Part shown: positions 12,331 to 25,713 of the stretch, in pieces
Position numbering within the stretch: the stretch's first letter is position 1
Layout of the letters: each line of letters starts with the position of its first letter
NCBI GenBank assembly: GCA_022478985.1
Contig: JAKSZP010009261.1
Coordinates: 62,001 to 126,000 of the forward strand
Reading direction: 5' to 3'
DNA length: 64,000 nt
Origin: Massospora cicadina
Taxonomy: Eukaryota > Entomophthoromycota > Entomophthoromycetes > Entomophthorales > Entomophthoraceae
Program-made: the position numbers and the translations under genes
Notes under the pieces: generated by a model
Told to the model about the DNA's origin: nothing
Seen by the model: the letters and a program-made list of their open reading frames with translations, nothing else
The model's database searches: none

Positions 12331-13649
12331 GCACTCCCAGTGTCAAATTGTGGACTCCTCCATTGAAAAGTCCATAAATGTTGGGTTCACTGCTTAAAAA
12401 TAAATGAATACTTATAAAAGAGGCAGTTAAGTAACGTTATTCCTGAGTATTAGCTCATGATGCCTAATATCTTTTTTTATCAATGGTGAAAACTAATTAA
12501 ATCCTGGCATAGAGGTACATTTTTGCTTTAGATATAGTTTGGCCCTTCTTGATCTTAACAGGATTCTTGACAATGTTCCCAACATAGTACTTTCAAATCT
12601 CCAGGGTATGTTAAATTGTAAAATCCAGGCGACACTCTGGGTTTCTGTTCTCCAGCTCCTTTGAGCAGTAGATCTTAAGTATCGTCTGTTCTAGAATATT
12701 GATACTGATGCTGACCAGCATAACCTTCTGTTCTTCATATAGTATATTTCATCTCCTCGCTGAAGTACAACGGCAAACCAGACATTGATTCTACTGTTAG
12801 TGGTAGCTGCTTAGTTCCCTTTATATATTTCTTATAATTAGCTGAGTAGGTATAATTTTGAATTTTGACTAAGAATACTTACTCCTTCCGCTCATCCTTA
12901 TCATTATTTTATAACAAGTGGCATCTGGTGATTGAATAGAATGACTGAACTCTGGCTAAAGTCGTTGATTCCTTTAAACTCATCTAAGAACTGCATTATT
13001 ACAAGGAAGTAGTAGAGGTCATTTTTAGACCTCATCCGGAGCAGGCAAAAAAGTGCATAAAATTATAAGGGTAACGCAGAATAAGCTCACAGTGCTATAG
13101 TCAATTCAGGCCCGGAAGTTCAGAACGTGGCCTGATAATTGATGTCCAGTGCAAATTATAATATTTTATTAATCTTGGAAGACACAATGTTGAAGAAAGT
13201 GGTTTTATCCACTACTGCCAACACTTGACTTTGTGTATGGTGACTTCCAGTTTCATAATACTCTTGCTAACAGTCATGCCCATGATAAAGATTGCACTGA
13301 ATGTTTGATTACATCCTTCTAACTTTTCAGAAGGCAATAATCCCTACATGCTTTAGGTAATTTTCAGTTCTCAATTGTCACCTTCAATAACGTGAGTTTC
13401 TGTAAAATTTTTGTCATCTAATATTCTATTTATGATTTGAAGGCTTATAAGCTTGAGTCAAGTAGGACTGTTCTGAGGGCCAAAATTATCTTCTTTAAGT
13501 CTAAAAATATGGGAATAACCAATTTACTTGGGGCTCCAATGACATGATTTTATGACACAACTTGCACACCAGGTTAACTTCATTGATTATGTTAGTGTGG
13601 TGTGAGATCCAACTAACTGATCCTGAAACCTCCTTAATCTCTTCCTGCT

Positions 13650-15945
13650 TCTTTTATTTAAATTACTATATTTTCTTCATAAAATACTTTATTGCTGACA
13701 GTTGCTACATTTGAACTTTGCAGAATTTAAGTACTTACATTTGACTGACTGGTAAGCCTTCTCCTTAAGCTAACCCTTGTGGCTCTGAGAAATAAATCAA
13801 CTTTTTGATTTGGGTGGCGTCTCTAATGGCTTTGATGTTTTGACTTTGTTATAAAGCGGTTTTGCATCAATTATTGCCTCATTAATGACCTTCAGGGACA
13901 AAGAGTGTTTCACAGATAAGGACATGTGCATCAGATGATAAGGGTGTAATTTGAGCGAGCTAAGCATAGTAGTCTTATTGGTGACTATATAAAAGGCTCC
14001 AGTTAATCAAAGCTGTTGGGCCTTGAGGTAATACAAGTTCTCATAGTCCATAAATGACTCAGACTTTCCATCTCATAGTATAGAGCTCTCACTTCATGTT
14101 TTGGACATCCTGTGAAAATTCTGAAATTGGAAATAAAACTCTTTTTGCCTTTAGCTCATGTGTAATAAAGTTAGATTGTGACTCCAAGCACCTCATGTGC
14201 TTCTCTACTCATGCATCACTGAACATGGCAGCTTTCTGATTGTCACTGGTAACGTCCATGCTATTATTGTATCTATAAGGAATTTGGCCATAGTTCTTTT
14301 TTAGGTATAACATAGTCTTTAAGTTTGGGCAGAAATTGGGAATCTCTTACAATTTAATCTGTCAGGCAGGTTGTACAACCATCGCTGTTTATTTTTTGGT
14401 GGTATTGCGTTCTACCAAAGTAGGTAGTGGTATGTGGGACAAAGACGCCTGAATTGCATATTATTCACATCTTGTCTAAAGTGATTATACTGATAATTGT
14501 GGCTTTCCATCTTAAGGTAAATTATATTTAAGATTTTTAATTTTTCATTGATGTCCTTTTCTAAAAATTCACTTTGTCTTTCACACTGCTTCAAGAACAG
14601 AGCTAAAAATCTCTCTTGCTCTGGTGGTGGTCTGAGTCTTGCTAGATCACCTTTTATATAAGATACTTATTTCTTCAACTCTTTAGGAAACTTGTACCTA
14701 TCTTTAATCTCTATCTTATTAAAGTTCTTCTCCACGGTAAAATTTAATTGTATCTTAGTAAAGCTCTCCACAATTTCTTGGTGGTGCCCCTTGTAGTGAG
14801 CAACAGTTATCAATGAACTTTCCCGCTTGCTCTGAGAGTGCTGACTGAAGGGCTTGACTTTTTAAAATATGGTATAAATTTTTCACAGGGTGAATCACTA
14901 GGAAATTTGGGAGTCTTTTTTTTGGTTAGGTGTGACTTTTACTCATCATTCCAAGCGTGTTCAGCTGTGTTAGAGCCTTAGAATAATTTTTAGAATGGCG
15001 TTCCTAAGAACACTGGTGTTCCTCTTAATATTCTCTGGTAAAAGAAGGCTAAGTATAATTCTTTAACAATTATCATTATTTTATTTGGCATTATTAGCTC
15101 CAGATAGACACAATATTAAGGATAATTTATGCGAAAGAACTTATCTTATTACAAAAATATGGAAAGCATTTATAGTATATAGGAGATTTGGCATACGTAA
15201 TAAGACTTTGTTTATGATAAAGATAATTTCTTATAAGGAGTTTTTGTATATGTATCTTGTTTTCAGGGTCAACGGAGCCCAGATTTTTTTAATTTCACAA
15301 ATCCTCTGGGTTTCCTCCAAGGTTATACCATGAAGCTCAAAAATTTTTATGCATGGCTGTTGTTCAAAACATAGCTGTAGCTCCTGTGGTTCCATAACTC
15401 CTGTGACTCTTGCAGGTTCATTTATAATTTGGTCTTCTCAATTAATTGTGTTTTAAAAATTATATAATTCCAATACAGTAATATGATCATCTCTCAGTGT
15501 CATGAAAATGAAAAACTCTCTTCTGATGAAGTTTTATTTAATCAACTGTCACAGGCAAGATATCCCAAGGTTATAATAGGGCTCCTTGGAACATCAATTG
15601 TAAAATCATGCACAAACTCTTTTAGACAAATAGTTATTGTAAACTTTTTGGGATTTACTGCATAGGGTCAAATTTATGCGTTGAATATAATGTTGATTAA
15701 GGTAATAATGGGTATTCAATGACACAGCAAAGATTTTCCCTTTATAACTGCAATTATCCTGAGACTTGCCAGTGCTTCAAGTCTTCCACTTGTGTTCCAG
15801 CTCTCATCTCTTTCGCTGATTATCAATTCTTCAATGTGTTGAGGCGATGGATACTGTTGGCCTCATAAACGAAGAAACCCCACAACTATACCTCCTTATG
15901 CCCCATGTCGCTGATGCTCACACCCCAATGCTGTCCGCCATTGTC
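13650..15945 (-). pseudogene. Gag region remnant of element B
   Basis: Multiple broken minus-strand frames lie between the RT side and PBS/LTR3. A possible start is ATG at about 15945 (MADSIG). Readable bits include LRATRVSLRRRLTSQSN near 13770, and a 60-codon open stretch at 14412-14594 rich in Lys/Asn/Glu. The assignment is by position (between 5' LTR and pol) more than by motif. No clear zinc knuckle was found. Confidence 0.4.
14890..15650 (-). repeat. Repeat R1, copy 2 (gag 5' region of element B)
   Basis: Direct repeat partner of 8840-9600. In this copy the sequence continues towards the gag start region, PBS-like site and LTR3. This shows its normal place in the element. Confidence 0.5.
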
Positions 15946-16110
15946 CACCAGCTAAAGCAGGCGCCAGACTAAAGTTTCCCTAAAGCTTCTTCACCTTCTG
16001 ATATGGCGTCCAGGCTGTTAGCTGAAGTGCCATATTAGAAATTTTCATTTCTATTAATCCCTTTGTTTGGCCCAGTTGCAAATAAAGATGCATTGCGGCT
16101 CCCCCTTTTG

Positions 16111-16122
16111 GGTTGGGCACCA
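16111..16122 (-). other. Primer-binding-site-like sequence beside LTR3
   Basis: Minus strand TGGTGCCCAACC. Its complement ends in ...CACCA, like a tRNA 3' end, and it is on the internal side of LTR3 as a retroelement PBS should be. It lies about 33 bp from the LTR edge inferred by alignment, so either that edge should move to about 16123 or the match is chance. No equivalent is clear next to LTR2. Confidence 0.35.
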
Positions 16123-16154
16123 CTAGTGCTAAAAAAGATAATAATGGAGAATTT

Positions 16155-17141
16155 TGATAATAGTATGAAGACAATTATCCTAGTTAAGGTCTCTACAGCC
16201 AATATCAGTAAGTCTTTAATGCTAGACAGGCGATGACGCTCTATCTTATGGCAAATTGAAGGCACTTATTGACAACAAAGAAACTTTTTCCTGCTACGCT
16301 TCCAATGAAGTAATTGAGAACCACATAGACATGGGAAAATTATCCTTTCATCTCTAATAACTAGAGTTGGCTCAAGACAAATAGATAAGAGAAGACTATT
16401 TTTTCTACAAAACACAAAGAGCACAATAATTTTGTATAATTTTTATATGTATTTCTAAAGTGATCAGTAAAAACTATCTAAATCCAAGGGATTTATATAG
16501 GGAATTAGGCGCCCAATTCTTCCGTTGGCACCCCCAATGTGAATGGCACTCCTAGTTGATAGATTTAGACTTATAAGCCATCTGCAATGTGATTAATTCA
16601 TACACCTAGTTATATTCTGAGACTAACTAAGTTAGACCTCTCCTGGGTTGAAATTTTATAAGAGAACGTCCCAACGCTTTTATCCAATCATAGAGAATAA
16701 TCCTTATTAAGCTACCAATCTGATAATGTAATGGCACCTTTTACCCATTAATATCAGATCACATTGATTTTAGGCTAACCTGCAAGTTGATACCTATAAA
16801 AGCGTTTTCATTGCTTCAGCAACTTCCAATAAACCCTTATTTACCAGAGACAATCCCAATCAACCCATGCAATATGATTGAATTTAAGAAACAAAATAAT
16901 CTAATTGAAACACTTGCAAACATTGTCAGGATCATCCCCAATGGAACATTAATAATATGGTAGAATTAAATCTGGCAAATTAGTTAATACCATAGTTAGA
17001 ATCAAACTAAACAACAGTTGTCAAAATAATTATAACTCCCACATCTGCTATGGGTTATCTTAAAATAATCATCCTCAGTGGATAAGATATCTACATTAAA
17101 AATGTGATGCTGGATGATGTGCGCATTTCAAAATCCCAACA
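16155..17141 (-). repeat. LTR3, third copy of the A-family LTR
   Basis: About 987 bp, alignable with LTR1 and LTR2. Minus-strand start is TGTTGGGATTTTGAAATG (17141), end is CTATTATCA (16155), and a TATA-like box sits near 16495. The start word is nearly identical to the 5' LTR of element D (36857). It is probably the 5' LTR of element B, with the 3' part of another B-like copy (R2 copy 2) on its far side. Confidence 0.75.
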
Positions 17142-17460
17142 AAATATACAGATGCATCTCTGACGTTATTGTGAGTTGCTGTCAAATTATTGTGATGATC
17201 AGGAGATATATAAAGGACTCTGTAGCCAGGCATATAAGATTAATAAAATCCTATAAAGGAGAATATAAATATTATTTAATTTATTTTGGTTGCTGGCCAT
17301 GTTTAGAGTGACTTAATTGTTATTCCAGCCAGCTATTATTAGTAACAAAATATTATTGTTTTAATTGAGGGGTTTCTTTAAGGTCTTTATTAAAAGAGGC
17401 ATTACCGTCATTAATTTAGCCTTACTCATCAGCCTTTTTGTGCCAGACTCAGTAATTATA
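17142..17460 (-). repeat. Repeat R2, copy 2, abutting LTR3
   Basis: Aligns with 9600-9905, the 3' internal side of element B. Its position directly outside LTR3 suggests the remains of a further head-to-tail element whose pol has decayed or been lost. The similarity fades beyond 17460. Confidence 0.45.
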
Positions 17461-17769
17461 GTGCTACTTCATCGCTTCTGTTAACCTTACCATCATTTCT
17501 GAAGTTTTTGATTAAGCGTCATATGCATATCAGTAATTATCTGGAGATTCCTTTTTACTGAAACATATTATGCGTTTATTCTATCTTACAGCTCACAATT
17601 ATTATTAACCCTTTTATTACTTTGTCCAGTCCATGCCACATCTTATCCATAGCCTCTTCAACAGCTATATAAGTCTGGGCTTTAGCAAACTTTCATTGGC
17701 AATCTTCCTTTAATCCTTATACTATGTTTAATAAAAAAGTAAAAATAAAATGGACTCATAGTGTTCCAA

Positions 17770-17960
17770 AGATATTTTTTAATCATCCTAGTCCCTTCAA
17801 GGGTTTTTATGGCTTAAAGAGAGCCTGGAATGAAGCAGCGTTTATGTTGCGCCAGCAAATTTTTTGATAGTGGCATGCTTAATAAAAATACATAACCTTG
17901 AAGATCGCATTGGTAGGATAATTAAAGCTAACTATTTATTATTATGACGAGAATTAACCT
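17770..17960 (+). pseudogene. Possible copia-type RT scrap
   Basis: One plus-strand frame reads GFYGLKRAWNEAAFMLRQQ at about 17797-17853. This resembles the Ty1/copia RT signature xLYGLKQAPRAWxxxLxxxL. Stops follow at once and no YVDD box is readable, so this rests on one short motif. It could be chance in a low-complexity region. Confidence 0.25.
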
Positions 17961-18599
17961 ATAAAAAAGGAGATTTAGAGGTCTCAAGAGATATTTAAGG
18001 AAAGTATGGAGAAAGATAATGTTTGGTTATTAATCAGCTATATTTATAATGCTAGAAGAATAATGGATAATTGTAGACCTATAAAAAATTGATCAGCTCA
18101 TAACCTTTTTGAAACAAAAATAAATTATTGTTCCTGTCCTGGATCTTTTACATTTAAAGGGAAGTAACCAACAGTTTAAGATGTCCAATAGACAAGGTGA
18201 AATCTGGGACAAGGTGAGATGATTATGGATTAGAGCTTTATTCCCTAAGAAAAGAATAATAACTTAGATTAGGAGATTTGCTTTATCTTATTAGCTAATG
18301 AACTATCAGGAGGCGATTTATCCCAGAATCGCTTGTTCAGAATATGATGTTATTAGTGAAATTACTCAGAGCTTTTTACTTAAAGTTAAAGATGATTTCA
18401 GGCATTAGGCCTAGTAAAGTATTTATTTATTAAATAATAGTAGATATCAGTGTTAGGGCTAGTAGAGCTGAAGATTATGTTGGAAATGGGCTTGCTTTCC
18501 TGTGTCAACCCAGAGCACCAAGCAACTAGAAAGATTATGGATCTTATGCCCTCTACTCATTGAAGTGTTAGACATCTAAGTGGGAGCATGTTTGCTGAA

Positions 18600-21500
18600 A
18601 TGCACTATGATGCTCAAAATTCTTTTACAAGATGAAAACTAAACAAAATTGGTATGTAAAGGTTTTAATTTGAAAATGGGGAATAAGGAATGCAAAATAG
18701 GACATAACCTCTAAAAATGAGGACTTTAGAGATATAAGGATAATGACTTTTTTGAGGGGAGAGGTTATTGCACTGTTCTTGGGTGTTGCATTCCCTTCTC
18801 AAATTGCAGTTTCCTGGGCTTGCAATTTATAGTGAATGTTAATATTGAAAATTGTAATGACTACTTTGGTGTTGGGATAGGTGATGGGGAATTCAATTAT
18901 TGACTGCTCCCTATTTAAGTCAAAAAGCTTTCTAAAATTTTATAATCAATATGCGCTTTAACTGAAGCAGCCTGTTGTTCTATTGGCAATCAAAAGAGTA
19001 ACTCAAAAAAAAGAAAAGAAGAAATTTTTTGAAAAGGGAGATCCAAATTTAATGTAAAATAAATAAATTTTACAGTAACACTGATTGATCATGCATAGAA
19101 TATCAATAAAAAGGACCTTGAGATATTGAGATTTATGAATAAAAGAGAATATAGGAAATTGGGAAAACGGGTAGTGGTAAGAGAGAACTTACCTGGTTAT
19201 AACTGCCATCTTGATATACTAGTTGAGGATTTTTTCTGCATAAAAACTAGATATAAAACATCAAACCGCTAGGCAATGTGGGGATAGGTGCATCTTTCAA
19301 AAAATAGGTTAAAAGGCAAGAAATGCCTTAAAACCATTCTGGATCTTGTAATAGATTTATAAAATTTGGACCATAAGTTGGGGACTTCATCCTACTTGGG
19401 CAAAGCCCAACAATGAGTATTAATTAAAAGTTCAGGTTTGATTCTCACTTAACAACTGAATTCCCCAAATTAAAATCAATATGCTAATAAAATTGATATT
19501 ATAAGACTTGATCAACTAGAATATCTTTATATAAAATGTTCTAGTTGGTCTAGATTGTTTGCGGTAATTTGTATAACTACTGAACCTACCTCTTAATTTA
19601 AAATTTATAGAAATTACTTAGCGCTAGGGTATACAATTTTTCAAATAAACATTTTAAAAATAGATAAAGCAATTGTAAAAAACTCTAATTGCAAATACTA
19701 TTATCGTCAGTTCTTAATTTAAATGCACATTTTCAAGGGATGCGGAAAGAACTTATATCAAAACTGATGAATATTAAAATGATTCAAAATTGACACAAAC
19801 TTAAATCCTGCTTTATAAAATGTAATCAAGTTGTTTATTAATTAAACTGGTAATTACTAAGAAACTTTAAAAAAGCATAATAAATTACTATCTATATTGA
19901 TTTAAAATAAACCTATTTGATGTTTAGAATATTCAATCAGCTCTCGTTTTTTAAATAAAGAATCTATATATGAATTATGAAAGAAAAATATTATGAAGTA
20001 AATTTTATTGTTATAAATAAAGGTATGCAAAACATAGTTTACTATTTTCTTTTCCTTGAGAAGCCATTTTGCTTGCAAAAACATCATTTTTTGTGCTTAG
20101 AGAAACCTAGCTGATTTTATTTCACTATGAATTACTTTATTTAAAATTAGATTAATTGGTCTGAACAGCCATCTGACTAATTGATTTATTAACATAATAT
20201 TTTATCTACCAAATACGTAGTATAAGGTGTAAATTAATTTGACGCTATGTCAATGTTACTCTATATAATTTTTCTATGTATTACCTTGTCACACGCCCAT
20301 AATTTTATATATAGTTGCCAACATGTAGTTTTAAATTACTATTAGTTGCCTCACATCAGTGCTTTCAATTTTCAGTATCTATTAATTACAATAGAATTCT
20401 TAAACTCTGCTGAGCAACTCTTGAATCACTAAAACATGTATTACCTTGCCCCATGGCCATGGTTATCATATAATCTATTATATTATCTATCACCTTGCCC
20501 CCATGCTGGCATAAGCTCATCATCTATAGGTTTATATCATTTGTTTAAGCCATTCACCAGTATCTCAGTTGTAATTGGCTGATTGGTAATACTCTCTCAT
20601 TTCAACTTCTACTAACCACTTTGTGGCGCTTTATGTGACAAAACATTAAAAAGTCCCATCAGGGCTTTCAGCAAGTAAAGAAGGTATCAGGACAAATGTA
20701 GCTCATCTATCCTTGAATACTATTGTTATAAACGTCATTAGAAATGCCCTAGAAGTAGCTCAAAATGAAACAAAAAACTGAAAAACTCTAATGAAATCTA
20801 TATGTAAGGGTCTGAAGGAAAGAGTTCATACATACATATATATATTAAAGATCTCTCTAGCAATGAGCTAAAAAAATTTCCTGGTTTCATATTTTTGTTC
20901 CTCACCCTATCTGGTTGTATTGGCTATTTATGCAAAGAAAAAACAACTTTAATTTTTTGTATACCAGTATTATTTATCTATATAACAAACTAACTATCTT
21001 ATAGCTATTCATATTTATAATAATTTTATTTATCTATATGATGCAACCCTAGAGAACTTAGTGTTTTTGATAACCTAAGTTTATAATAATTTAGTTACAA
21101 TGTAACTTAACACCCTCATAGCAGTGTGATAAAGGAGATTATCTACCAAAGTCTTGAAACTAAAGAAGATAATTTAGTTGAAACATCACCAACAATCAAA
21201 CCATTTTCCAGTTTTTTATGTACTTATATATTTGTTATGCCATCCTCAAACCATCTGATAATCACAAAGAAAAAGATATACAACAATTCTAAATTTAGTT
21301 GTTATTAAAAAAGTTTCCGTGTCTAATGATCTTTTAGTATATACAAAGCATAAGATCCCAATTACAGCAGGTATCCAGTGGAAAGTTTTCCGCGTGTTTG
21401 GTATAAAGGGATGAAAAAGATATAAGCTTTTAACCTATGGTAAAAAGCTTAGTAGCGTAGTATATGACTGATAGCTGGACATTGTTTAAACTTTCTCTAA

Positions 21501-23950
21501 CATTTCATTTACCATCGCACTATGATAACAACATCATATTTTGTCATTTAGCTATTAGAATTGTCAGGTATGACTTAGCATATAACTCAAAAAGCAGACC
21601 AATCAGATTATATATAATTTAACACATGTAGAATGATTCTTTAATCTTAATGCCTTAATCATTATTGTTTATATAGACCAATAAGAATATGTCAAATGAT
21701 TTTAGAGTCAGTTCACAGTTATACTGCTGATTGTTCAAGGGTATAAGCTAATCAGATTTCAAATTTGGATATATTAAAAAGGTGACAACACTTTTCTAGC
21801 ACCATAATTTATCAGATCTATCAATCCCATAATTATTTAAGACTAAAAGTATGCCATCAATTTATATTCCAGGCCAATTGGAGCATAGGAATTGTGGCAA
21901 AAATTGGCATCTTTCATTACAACATCAATACTGAAAAGAATATATGATATCACACAGCCAATCAACGTGTGTGGTACCAACTAGAAGCTCGTGACCCTGT
22001 AAAAGTCCTAATGCCAAGTTTGGAAAATTAAAAAAAAGAATTAGAACAATATGGACCTAAAATAATTTAATAAGCCCACTTAGAAAAGCCATATATTCAT
22101 CATGGTATATAAAACTTTCATTCAAAAAGTACAGATAGCCTCTTAATTGCATGGCATTTCATATTAATCATGTTTAAGATTACGCTACACAAATGATAAT
22201 AAAATAACCGCTATAAGTCATATTTCATAATAAGGTTAAATTATTTAATTATGATTGTTAAGCTAGTATATAAAACTAAGCAGCTTAGAAAGTTTCAGTT
22301 TATTTTGTCTAAATGTTTCTCTAAATAATCTACACTTGTCCATTGTAATCTCAGAATCTATTGGATTAACTCTATACAACTTTACCTACTTATAGAAGAT
22401 ACAAAAAAAGAAATTAACTTTTTTGGTAGTATAAATGAATACTGAGGTAATTATTGAAAAAAATAACTTTAAACCCACTAAAAATAATGTATCTATATTC
22501 AAAAAGCTAACAAAAAACTGTTAAAAGCTATATGAAATACTATTTATGTAAATAAATTTTTCTATTAAGTATTTTTATTTTAAGGCTTTGTGATAGCACA
22601 AACAATGTTTATAGAAGAAAGTGGTAAGAAATAAAAATATCATTTAATTAAATCCACTGATATAACAAACAAAATAATAAAATTTAAAAAACTATATTAT
22701 CAAATATCAAATATTTTTGATGCATAGTATTTTTATTGTGCTGAGTTTCTTGAAGATTAAAGGATAGTTATGTTAAAAGAAAATAACATAAAAAGGTGAA
22801 AGTATATAGAAGACAGATCTATTTATAGAAACCAATTTTTTAAGTTGAATATCTGAAATAAATTAAAGCTTTAGCATAATTAATTTATCACACTGTGACT
22901 TTAATTGCATATACTTTATAGACTAAAAGATTTGAGAGACATTTAATTAATTTTGTTTACCATGGTTGATCAAACACTAGGTGTAGCCCATAACATCAGT
23001 AGTAAATTGGATATGGCGTGGTGAAAAAAAAACCACTCCTTAGCAAGAAATATTCAAATGAGTACTTGTTATAAAAAAGCACTCTAGATGAGAATTAATT
23101 ATTGTATCTAAAAGAGTAAACCAATAAATTAGGTATAAAGGGGAGGTGAGGTATCAAGTAAATTAAAGCATCCCTTTCACCAACCACATTCAATCTAAAT
23201 GAATGTAAATCTATAAGAATTCCCTAGTTATATTGTTAAGATATTTTCGTGAGTTAAGATCTGAAGGTTTTAAAAATGCAGATCAATTTTAGATTGGAAA
23301 AATAATGAAAATAATATATCTGATAACTTATTAATCTAATATAAAGGTATAAACATAAAACATGAGTTTATTATTTTTTCTTACTTTACATGGTACCTAT
23401 CACTAAGACAGTAGAGAAAAATCTTTAGTTATATCTTTTTTATATAAATATGAACGTAGAGATAAGTTAGTATAATAAGATTATTTAATTATTAGGGTTT
23501 TCTTATTAAGAAGATTTAAAATATTCGTTTGTATAATCCCAGAAGATGATTGTTGCGGTAGCCATAGATTTAATACTAGTAAGTTGTATAAAACAATAAA
23601 AAATCTTCCTATAGCTTTACAAGATTTTGATAATATTACCAGTTCTATAAGTGAAAAAAAACTTTTTATTTATAAAGATATTAGAAAGATATTGTACATA
23701 GTTATATGAGATAACAGGGCTAATAAAGTATTTATGCATCATATGATAAAATATGATGTGCTGCTCAAACAATAACACTATAATAAAAATGAGAATCTAA
23801 CTTGTAGGTGGTCAGAAATTAGAAGTCTTTATTATCTAATCAAACTTTGAAGTGTAGTATACCAGAGAGAAATGGTGCAATATTTTATGCCATCATTATG
23901 GTGTAAATTTATCACTGAAAGAGTCAATAAAAAAGCTTTTATGGCCATAT
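18600..23950. other. AT-rich region without recognisable genes
   Basis: About 5.3 kb, strongly A+T-rich with frequent homopolymer runs and stops in all frames. The longest open frames are about 60 codons and compositionally random. I saw no repeat partner, RNA gene or TE motif. It is probably old, fully decayed TE or intergenic sequence. Confidence 0.6.
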
Positions 23951-23984
23951 TAAAATTATGTAATCTGCACAATTTCCACAAATA

Positions 23985-24360
23985 AAATCAAATTTGTTTT
24001 TTGGAATACATATTAATGTACATGACTTTGTGCACTAACTTTTGGAGTTTGGCACAACTCCATCTAGTGCATAATGTCATACCTTTTGGTTACATACCAA
24101 TAGTTTACAAGTCATGTTTTTTGATCTGATTCTTCAGTTTGAATTTGGCTACCTTTTACATTTTCCTTATTATGCTTTGGATTATCCCTCCAAATCCAGT
24201 ATATAAGCCTCCCCCAAGTCTAATTAACCCCATCTTAGTTTTCTTCTTAGATTTTGAACACATTTTGCAAGCTCAATTTTACTTTCAGCTACTCATCATT
24301 GATTTTCTTAAGATGGGTGGCCAAGTTGTGTAAATGGGCTCTATTGCAAACATAATAAAT
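23985..24360. repeat. LTR-like direct repeat, copy 1
   Basis: Aligns with 26085-26500. Shared stretches include cttttgg.gt..ggcaaaact.c.tctagtgc.taatgtca.accttttggtta (broken here by mismatches), then GGATT.CCCCCA near 24180, and a promoter-like TATATAAG here (24199-24206). Spacing of about 2.1 kb and same orientation suggest the two LTRs of a small retroelement. Boundaries are approximate. Confidence 0.45.
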
Positions 24361-24686
24361 ACAAAGCGATCTTCTGAAGGGGCATAATAATTACTTAAAA
24401 AGTATGTTTCTTCTTCTGGTGCTACCTAATGTAGCATTAAGTAATGATTGGAACAGCTAATTGCCCTGCTGATGGTATTCTTATTGACACTCTTAGACAT
24501 AAATTTAATATATTGGCCCAGGGCACAAGACTTAACGGAAACCCTGACTAAATTCTCCTTCAGTGTTATCAGCAACCAAGGTATCCTTTCTCACAAGTGC
24601 CCTGTTCTTTAGATCCCAAACTGTTCACTGACAATATTTACTTGTTCCTTAGATCCTATACTAATTAATGAAATCTCTTCACATAA

Positions 24687-25560
24687 CTAATAATTATATG
24701 GAAACAAAGGATAAACTTGATATTCCATGATACACGGCTTTTTAATATAATAACATATAAGTGTTAAACCTTCAGGGATATATTTAAGATATAAGATAGA
24801 CGAAATTGATAATAAGATGGGAATAAGGTTTGGTGATGTTGTAGGGGTTTCATGAACCCCTTGTCTGAATTTTTTGATCTTCACCTTAGTAGCAGAATTC
24901 ATTTGACTCAATTCATGTACTGCAAGCTCCATCTTACAGTTGACATCCCTGAACTAGGATGTTTGGAGGCCCATTGATCAATACCTGAACCTGGTTCTAA
25001 GGCTGCAATACTGCTCTTAATTAATGCTTCTTCCAATTTTTGTGATATACTGATAAGTTGGGATCCATATGATGGTGCTTCTCCAATGCGCTTCACTTCA
25101 GGATTTAGATTAACCTTAAATATTTCTTTGTTGCTTTTTGGGTAATATTCAGTTGGAAGGTTTGACCGCTTCCATTGGGATCTCATGGCTCAAATGATTT
25201 TCCATTGCTTCATCATTGGATGTTTTTGATAAAATTACTTCATCATTATCTAGTTATATATTTTCTCGCCCTCCCAAATATATAAAAGTGGGTCAAATTA
25301 TATAGTCTTTGGCAGCAGCAGCGTATTCTTCACATAGTAAATTACGTTGTCCTGCTTGTATCAAATTATCTTGAATACGTCAGTTTGATTAAATGATAAA
25401 TTTCTGAGGCCACCTGTGTCAATAAAGGGGTTCATATCCTTTATCCACGCTTTAAACTTTTATATGTAAGCCCTTTGGTGGCTGTATGCTGGCGGGGTTC
25501 CTTAGAAAGAGTGAATATCTTCTTTGGGTATACGTGTAGTAATTTCTGCAACACTTAAAA
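24687..25560 (-). pseudogene. Unidentified coding remnant between the LTR-like repeats
   Basis: Consecutive minus-strand open stretches (24908-25186, 92 codons; 24687-24932, 81 codons; further scraps up to 25560 such as QAGQRNLLCEEYAAAAKDYI near 25330) are less random than their surroundings and rich in charged and polar residues. The position between two LTR-like repeats suggests a gag-type product, but I recognise no motif. If the element is on this strand, its LTRs would be read right to left. Confidence 0.3.
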
Positions 25561-25713
25561 AGACTTGTTTTTATTCTAGACTTAAGTTTTTGTTTCAACT
25601 ATGAAAGCCCTTTTAGTTCCTGGCTAGTAAAGTCTATGTCTCATCTTTTATAATAAATCAAGTATTAGTATTTCACACACCTAAAGCTTATCTAAAGTCT
25701 CCTTATACCATTA

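Larger units (their letters stand above)
9906..16154 (-). mobile_element. Degraded Ty3/gypsy element B
   Basis: Minus-strand remnants read, from high to low coordinates: PBS-like site (16111-16122), gag start region (near 15945), gag, RT (12330-11850), RNase H, and integrase (10900-10300). LTR3 to the right acts as its 5' LTR. The left LTR is missing or deleted near 9600. The frames are more eroded than in element A. B and A are related but not close copies. Confidence 0.65.

Noticed and set aside
15840..16010. Plus-strand frame with MDTVGLINEETPQLYLLMPH as a possible host exon
   Set aside because: It lies opposite the gag start region of element B, next to the PBS-like site, and stops soon after; the minus-strand explanation is simpler.
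18300..18560. Copia RNase H-like words after the possible RT scrap at 17770
   Set aside because: No catalytic residues or consistent frame could be followed; similarity was impressionistic.
19380..19455. Possible tRNA/SINE head with GGTTTGATTCTCAC on the plus strand
   Set aside because: Only the B-box word fits; the T-stem does not pair, no acceptor stem or shared LINE tail is present, and the region is AT-rich enough for chance.
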